A stretch of DNA of 64,000 nt from Colwellia sp. C2M11 (lineage in GTDB: Bacteria; Pseudomonadota; Gammaproteobacteria; Enterobacterales; Alteromonadaceae): the NCBI RefSeq assembly GCF_018860915.1, contig NZ_JAHKQD010000052.1, positions 62,001-126,000 on the forward strand, written 5' to 3'. Position 1 is the stretch's first letter, and each line of letters begins with the position of its first letter. Positions 59,013-64,000 of this stretch are shown piece after piece. The position numbers and the translations under genes are program-made. The notes under the pieces were generated by a model. It was not told where the DNA came from, made no database searches, and saw only the letters and a list, made by a program, of their open reading frames with translations.

Positions 59013-59975
59013 TTACGAGTTATTATTGTCAGAATAAAAAACCTCAGCAACATAGCGCCCTTGATCGATAGCTAATTCAGACTCAGGGGCTATTTTACCA
59101 AGTTTGTAAAGTGCAGGGCCTGTTGGTTCGGCTAATAGATAAGTAATTCCTTGGTGTATTAAGGTTGTATCCCCAGCTTTAGCGGGAACAGCAATTCCCA
59201 TGAAAGCATGTTTATCAATATAAACCATTACCATCTCAACGTTTGGCATCAAGGTACGCAATATAGTGGCAGTTAATGTTACTTTACTATCACAATCCCC
59301 CTGATTCTCCCATAATAATTTAGCTGGTGAATTAAAGCCTGATCCTGAAGATGTAACACGTGATTCCAACGTAGAATAAGGAATAGACTGTACGAATCCA
59401 AGCACGTAATCTGTTACTTTTCTAATGGTTTTTGCAGTAATCTTATCCAATATGATCGGTTTTAAGTGCTTGAAATCTACGAGTGAATCATTAGCAACAT
59501 CGGCATGATTTATTTTTATTCCTGTTTCGCCATCATGTGTGTTGAATAATTGATAATAATTTTCTTGGAGGTATTGTTTAGTTGCTTCCTGTTTTATTGC
59601 TTTTACTTTTTTGTAGGCAAGTGCAATTTGTTGATCTTCTTGCCCTTTAATTTGCACTATCGTTTCGCCATCTTTCTGTAAGAAAAAAGCTTGAGCTGCA
59701 TTTAACGGCTCTTCATCTAACTGTTTTTTTAATCTATGCATAATCGTTTTGTGGGCGAATTCACTTTGATACGGTTTTAGGTCGCGAAAGTGCTCAAATA
59801 ATGCAGATTTAGTTAAAGCAAAACTGATCGATTGCTGTTGGTTACTATGATCAAGCCATTGATAGTTGAAATTATAATAATTCTTGTCGGCAGACTTAGA
59901 AAAGCTTACTTGCTTCGCATCAACAAAACTGGCGCAGCATAAAAAGAGATAAAATGTAATTTTGAAGGGGTTCAC
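59013..59975 (-). CDS. secreted transglutaminase-like cysteine protease fold protein
   Basis: A 320-residue protein with a signal peptide (about 20 residues, FYLFLCCASFVDA). The first 190 residues are not recognised. The last 120 hold a transglutaminase-like triad: Cys228 in NQGDCDSKVTLTATIL, His256 in YIDKHAFMGIA and an acidic Glu283 in YLLAEPTG. This order (Cys, His, Asp/Glu) is that of papain-like transglutaminase-fold enzymes. It could cross-link, cleave or amidate cell-surface proteins, but activity is inferred. Gene is alone and convergent with the DyP gene, only 31 bases apart. Confidence 0.72.
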   Translation of the reverse strand: MNPFKITFYLFLCCASFVDAKQVSFSKSADKNYYNFNYQWLDHSNQQQSISFALTKSALFEHFRDLKPYQSEFAHKTIMHRLKKQLDEEPLNAAQAFFLQKDGETIVQIKGQEDQQIALAYKKVKAIKQEATKQYLQENYYQLFNTHDGETGIKINHADVANDSLVDFKHLKPIILDKITAKTIRKVTDYVLGFVQSIPYSTLESRVTSSGSGFNSPAKLLWENQGDCDSKVTLTATILRTLMPNVEMVMVYIDKHAFMGIAVPAKAGDTTLIHQGITYLLAEPTGPALYKLGKIAPESELAIDQGRYVAEVFYSDNNNS

Positions 59976-60208
59976 AGCAATTCCTAGTAAATTTTCTATA
60001 CTTTACTCAGTAGTCATTATTTAACACTAACCTAAGAGAAGTAAAACACCAAATTTAGTGTAGTAATTTATCGTGAAACTTTACTTTAATCATTATTAAT
60101 GTAGAATTAAAACACTTGTTTGAATTGGTCGTTTGATTTAGTACTCTTCTTATTGAAATAGCACTAATGAAATTAATTATTAAATTTAAGAAATTTTAAG
60201 GGGTTGTT

Positions 60209-62017
60209 GTGGCTGAATATAAAGTTCCATTAAAAGACATGAGCTTTTTGCTTTATGAAGTATTTCAAGCGGATAAAATGTGGCAGAAATTACCTAAGTT
60301 AGCGGAGCAAGTTGACAAAGATACAGCCGAAGCAATTTTACAAGAATGCGCCAAAATCGCTGAGCAAGAAATTGCGCCTATCGCTCGAGAAGGTGATGAA
60401 ACTGGAGTGAGCTTTAAGGAAGGCGTTGTCACTACAGCGCCAGGATATAAAGAGGCTTTTAACACTTATGCTGACGGTGGTTGGACAGCACTTGGTGGTG
60501 ATGTAAATTATGGCGGTATGGGCATGCCAAAAATGCTAACTGCTTTACATGAAGAAATGCTTTGTAGTGCAGATATTTCGTTTGCACTTTATCCTGTATT
60601 GACTGCTGGTGCCGCACTTTCGTTAGCAAAACACGGCAGTGAAGAATTAAAAGAACGTTACCTTACTCGTATGTATTCAGGTGAATGGTCAGCTTCAATG
60701 TGTTTAACTGAATCTCACGCAGGTTCAGATTTAGGCATTATACGCACTAAAGCGATACCGCAAGAAGATGGTAGCTATAAAGTTACTGGTAATAAAATCT
60801 TTATCACTGGTGGTGAGCATGACCTTACTGAAAATATTGTTCACCTAGTATTAGCAAAACTACCTGATGCGCCTGCTGGTCCTCGTGGTATTTCATTATT
60901 CTTAGTACCTAAATTTCATGTTAATGATGACGAAACTTTAGGGGCGCGTAATAATGTTAGTTGTGGCTCTATTGAACACAAGATGGGGATTCATGCTTCT
61001 GCAACTTGTGTTATGAATTTTGATGACGCTAAAGGTTATTTAGTGGGTGAATTGAATAAAGGGCTAGCTTGTATGTTCACCATGATGAATTTCGAGCGTA
61101 TTGGCGTTGGTATTCAAGGGTTAGGTGCAGCAGTACGTTCATATCAAAACGCACTAGAGTATGCAAAAGATAGATTACAAGGGCGTTCGCTTGATAGTAA
61201 AGTTAATGGCGTTAAAAATCCTAACCAAGAAGCTGATTCTATTATGGTTCATGGTGATGTTCGCCGTATGCTCTTGAACATGAAAGCACTTAATGAAGGC
61301 TCTAGAGCGCTTTCAAGTTATATCTCTATGCAATTAGATTATGCTACCTATGGTGAAGGTGAAGAACAAGTTAAGGGTGAAACATTAGCGGCATTAATGA
61401 CACCTGTTGCCAAAGCCTTTTTTACTGATTTAGGTTTTGAAAACACTGTTGCTGGGCAGCAAGTTTTTGGTGGACATGGCTTTATTCGTGAGTGGGGGCA
61501 AGAGCAACTAGTACGCGATGCACGTATTACACAAATATACGAAGGAACAAATGGTATTCAAGCAATGGATTTATTAGTACGTAAAATAGCTACCTCTAAA
61601 GGTGCTATGTTAAATGTATTCATTGATGAAGTGACCACTTATATTGAAGCCATTAAAAATAATGCAGCCATGGGGGAGTTTATTACTCCGCTAACATTGG
61701 CTGTTGATGATTTAACTGAGCTTACTGATGATTTATTAACTAAATCACAAGCTAATATTAATGAACTTGGTGCATCAGCGAACGATTATTTACATGTTTT
61801 TGGTTATACTGCAATGGCTTATATATGGGCTAGAATGGCTGATGTTTCTTTAGCTCAGCAAGAAAATAATGGTGAAAGTGGTAGTGATTTCTATCAAAGT
61901 AAGTTGCATACAGCACGCTATTACTTTTCACGTATACTTCCTCGTCGTATTTCATTAATTGCTTCGGCTAAATCAGGTTGTGATTGCTTATTTAATATTG
62001 ATGATGAATTGTTTTAA
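60209..62017 (+). CDS. acyl-CoA dehydrogenase (FadE/DmdC-type, 602 residues)
   Basis: A flavoprotein that makes the first double bond in acyl-CoA beta-oxidation. GTG start behind AAGGGG. The N-terminal extension MAEYKVPLKDMSFLLYEVFQ and the C-terminal ACDH_C region of about 110 residues mark the large subgroup that also contains DmdC (3-methylmercaptopropionyl-CoA dehydrogenase). MCLTESHAGSDLG and NKIFITGGEHDL bind FAD. The catalytic base is Glu445 in RITQIYEGTNGIQAMD. No other DMSP genes are nearby, so a fatty-acid role is more likely than DmdC activity. Confidence 0.9.
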   Translation: MAEYKVPLKDMSFLLYEVFQADKMWQKLPKLAEQVDKDTAEAILQECAKIAEQEIAPIAREGDETGVSFKEGVVTTAPGYKEAFNTYADGGWTALGGDVNYGGMGMPKMLTALHEEMLCSADISFALYPVLTAGAALSLAKHGSEELKERYLTRMYSGEWSASMCLTESHAGSDLGIIRTKAIPQEDGSYKVTGNKIFITGGEHDLTENIVHLVLAKLPDAPAGPRGISLFLVPKFHVNDDETLGARNNVSCGSIEHKMGIHASATCVMNFDDAKGYLVGELNKGLACMFTMMNFERIGVGIQGLGAAVRSYQNALEYAKDRLQGRSLDSKVNGVKNPNQEADSIMVHGDVRRMLLNMKALNEGSRALSSYISMQLDYATYGEGEEQVKGETLAALMTPVAKAFFTDLGFENTVAGQQVFGGHGFIREWGQEQLVRDARITQIYEGTNGIQAMDLLVRKIATSKGAMLNVFIDEVTTYIEAIKNNAAMGEFITPLTLAVDDLTELTDDLLTKSQANINELGASANDYLHVFGYTAMAYIWARMADVSLAQQENNGESGSDFYQSKLHTARYYFSRILPRRISLIASAKSGCDCLFNIDDELF

Positions 62018-62507
62018 TTACTTCACTATATAAACCACAATTGACGTATGTAGACCCCGCCTTAGTGCGGGGTTTTTTATATCGTATCCCATAACTCATT
62101 CATAGTCTTTTACAAAGTTTACTTTACCGTTTGGTATATAAAAAGGTATCATTTCGCTATAATATTTTGACTTAATGTCTAATATTAACTTGAAAAACAG
62201 TAAATTAACTGCTTTTATTAATATAGTTAAACTTATTATTAACAGAGTTTTGTTAATAATTACAATAATAATGTCTTGGTTTAATTCTTGGTGAAGGAAG
62301 CCAATATTAGTTTTTTTATACCGATATTAAAGCAAGGTTATTTAAGAGTTCCACTCTACCATTTGTAAAATAAATGAATTCAACTCGAAAAAATTAACAG
62401 ATATTTAATCTTTTTCGTGCTGGTGTTCATCGTTTATTTTACATTGGTTAAAACAACAGATGAAAAATAGTTGCCGTGCCGTAAAGTGTTGTAACAAGAG
62501 AAGTTAT
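62018..62507. other. 490-bp gap before the diguanylate cyclase
   Basis: Beyond the terminator at 62055-62078 no gene is visible. The AT-rich rest contains one perfect 10-base hairpin, ATTATTAACA/TGTTAATAAT (62235-62244, 62251-62260), with a 6-base loop and no T-run after it. It does not look like a c-di-GMP riboswitch. The frame upstream of 62508 starting at 62460 lacks support. Confidence 0.55.
62055..62078 (+). terminator. terminator after the acyl-CoA dehydrogenase
   Basis: CCCCGC/GCGGGG stem around CTTAGT followed by TTTTTT. It is a textbook intrinsic terminator. Confidence 0.95.
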
Positions 62508-63554
62508 ATGCTGAATAATTTAGATCAAAATTTACAATATAGACGTAGTGTTATGCGTGTAATGTTACTGTTAGTAATGGTAGGCGGGGCAACGTTCTCT
62601 GTTATTAATTTTTATCGTGGACTCTGGTCGTTAGCAATATTAGAAATGATATTTGCATTTTTTTCTTTTTTTTTATGGCGTAAAATTTTATATATTTCTA
62701 ATTTTCAACGGTGGGTTAGTATTTTCTTGTTACCGTTTTTTACTACTATGGTTTATGCCATGTATGTACCAAACACATCGGTATCTATTTTTGTTTGGAT
62801 AATCGCTATTCCCATGATTTCATATCTTATGATGGGACGTGTACAAGGTTTCTGGGTTTCAATATTCTTTATTGTTAGTGGTGTTTCTGTTTATCACTAT
62901 CGTTTTATAGAAGGCAACTCAGTGATAGATATTGCTGATTCATTGAATATAATTCTTGGCGCTTGTTTGATGATCTCTCTAGCTCACGTATATGAAGTGA
63001 ATAGAGAAAAAAATGAAGAACGTTTGCTTGAGTTAGCAAGTACAGACACATTAACGGGTTTAGCAAACCGTATGAAGTTAAAAGAAAATTTTACCTTATA
63101 TGCCGAATATGCCAAACGCCATAAATCTTCCTTAGCCGTTGCTATTTTTGATTTAGATTATTTCAAAAAAATTAACGATGAACATGGTCATCACGTTGGG
63201 GATGCAACTTTATGCTATATCGCTAACTTTATTAAAGATAGAGTTAGAAAAACTGATTTATTAGCTAGGTTTGGCGGTGAAGAATTTGTTTTGCTTATTG
63301 TTGGCTCTAAAGATCAAGATTGTTACAAGCAGGTAGATTCACTAAGACAACAATTACAGGATACGCCTTTTATTTATGATGAAGTAACGTTAGCTATGAC
63401 TGTCAGTGCAGGCATTGCTACCTATGGTAATGATGGCTTAAGCTTAGATGATCTATTATTAAAAGCGGATCGACGTCTATATTTAGCTAAAGATAATGGT
63501 CGAAACTGTGTAGTTGATGGTAGTAAGGAAAGCGAAATAAAAAATCATAATTAA
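62508..63554 (+). CDS. membrane diguanylate cyclase
   Basis: A 348-residue protein. I chose the ATG at 62508 because AGAGAAG stands 5 bases before it. Six hydrophobic helices (about 20-170) form a membrane sensor region, like a 6-TM sensor (MASE-type), not a periplasmic domain. A short coiled coil (EVNREKNEERLLELASTD) leads to the GGDEF domain with DTLTGLANR, AIFDLDYFKKINDEHGHHVG and the signature RFGGEEF at residues 256-260, with an RxxD-like inhibitory site not obvious. The active site is intact, so it probably makes c-di-GMP. It is the third c-di-GMP-metabolism gene in the window and stands alone. Confidence 0.91.
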   Translation: MLNNLDQNLQYRRSVMRVMLLLVMVGGATFSVINFYRGLWSLAILEMIFAFFSFFLWRKILYISNFQRWVSIFLLPFFTTMVYAMYVPNTSVSIFVWIIAIPMISYLMMGRVQGFWVSIFFIVSGVSVYHYRFIEGNSVIDIADSLNIILGACLMISLAHVYEVNREKNEERLLELASTDTLTGLANRMKLKENFTLYAEYAKRHKSSLAVAIFDLDYFKKINDEHGHHVGDATLCYIANFIKDRVRKTDLLARFGGEEFVLLIVGSKDQDCYKQVDSLRQQLQDTPFIYDEVTLAMTVSAGIATYGNDGLSLDDLLLKADRRLYLAKDNGRNCVVDGSKESEIKNHN

Positions 63555-64000
63555 CATATTTATTAACTTATCGGTGTTAATTATGAGCTTGATCTATGGA
63601 CTTCAATTGCTGACTATAACTTCATTTAATAATTAACTTACACGTATTTATTCAATAATACTGATACTTATTTTAGATCTAATTTAATTAAGCTTTACTG
63701 GTGTTGTTAATTTAATCATCAAAGTAAAGTCTTGTTACATAAATTATAAACCTCAGTTTACTCATAAAAATCTTTTGATGATCATTTTTTATAACTTTTT
63801 GGGATGAAAGATCCACAAAAACCCACAAATTCATCCACTTCCTAAATATCTTTATCTAGGCCTTAATTTTACTAGTGTTTTGACCCGTGTTCCTATCTTG
63901 GTTTTCACTATTATTCACTTGACATAACTTTACTTTAGTCACTAAACTGTATCATTGTGGTAAAAAGTGGGTAATTGTGGATCATGGCAGCTACCTTATA
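63555..64000. other. intergenic region leading to a probable dcw cluster
   Basis: No gene is complete here. The last bases hold a promoter and a repeat region described separately. An ATG at 63984 continues only five codons to the window end and does not read like the MF-RGA start usual for MraZ. Confidence 0.5.
63919..63983 (+). promoter_or_regulatory. sigma-70 promoter with MraZ-like GTGG repeats
   Basis: TTGACA (63919-63924), 18-base spacing, TAAACT (63943-63948), then GTGGT-N5-GTGGG-N5-GTGGA, three repeats exactly ten bases apart (63957-63981). TGGGN repeats separated by five bases just after the promoter are the known MraZ binding pattern before mraZ. Similar boxes in opposite orientation lie at 63810-63840. 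The coding gene would be beyond 64000. Confidence 0.65.

Noticed and set aside
60209-62017. DmdC (DMSP breakdown) annotation for the acyl-CoA dehydrogenase
   Set aside because: The subgroup matches but no other dmd gene is near, so a general acyl-CoA dehydrogenase name is safer.
63810-63840. DnaA boxes and an origin of replication
   Set aside because: GATCCACA matches the DnaA box only partly, and no oriC-like cluster, dnaA or gidA gene is nearby.

Overview
The window is a chromosomal segment of an AT-rich marine gammaproteobacterium, most likely from the Colwellia/Thalassotalea group (Colwelliaceae, Alteromonadales). This rests on the base composition, the style of the proteins (OvoA, a GlyGly-CTERM protein, a TonB-dependent laminarin locus, many TPR/GGDEF signalling proteins) and the gene neighbourhoods. 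It is a judgement from reading, not a database result. I found no tRNA, rRNA, CRISPR array, transposase, integrase or phage gene. Almost every kilobase is coding.

Layout. 0-1.9 kb: the end of an SDR epimerase-like gene, a small membrane protein and dusC. 1.9-7.4 kb: a complete histidine-utilization locus, with hutC-hutU-hutH on the minus strand and hutI divergent, and a perfect palindromic HutC-type operator between them. 7.5-11.8 kb: a coupled trio of cupredoxin-like protein, membrane GGDEF/EAL protein and outer-membrane beta-barrel. 11.9-21 kb: housekeeping genes (glycerophosphodiesterase, rluF, fumC, prpE, a two-gene form of the fused MFS/spermidine-synthase family, an acetyltransferase, a CPBP protease). 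21-26.4 kb: uvrA, a YajR-type transporter and a cyclic-nucleotide-binding protein.

26.5-38.4 kb is a beta-1,3-glucan (laminarin-type) utilization locus: LytS-type sensor kinase, LytTR regulator, GH16 lipoprotein with three exact-length tandem modules, TonB-dependent receptor, FucP/GluP-type sugar transporter and GH3 lipoprotein. The order suggests extracellular cleavage, outer-membrane uptake, cleavage to monomer and inner-membrane import under a dedicated two-component system.

38.6-46.5 kb: a GreA/B-like factor, fadH, pssA, an Omp85-like outer-membrane protein with an unclear start, a thioesterase, ssb and a glutaredoxin-like gene. 46.6-52 kb: a diguanylate cyclase, an unrecognised protein with glutamine-synthetase-like signatures, and the ovothiol synthase ovoA, apparently one operon. 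52-54 kb: glnK-amtB behind a sigma-54-type promoter. 54-63.6 kb: a GlyGly-CTERM cyclophilin, a large TPR hybrid kinase ending in a hexanucleotide repeat, a DyP peroxidase, a secreted transglutaminase-like protein, an acyl-CoA dehydrogenase and a diguanylate cyclase. The last 200 bases carry 10-bp-spaced GTGG repeats behind a sigma-70 promoter, resembling the mraZ control region that opens the division/cell-wall (dcw) cluster just outside the window.

The strongest candidates for something new are the glutamine-synthetase-like partner of OvoA, the tandem modules of the GH16 enzyme that resemble the C-terminal domain of the neighbouring GH3, the cupredoxin/EAL/porin trio, the periplasm-directed spermidine-synthase-like half protein, and two structured intergenic elements (around 24.2 and 41.5 kb).
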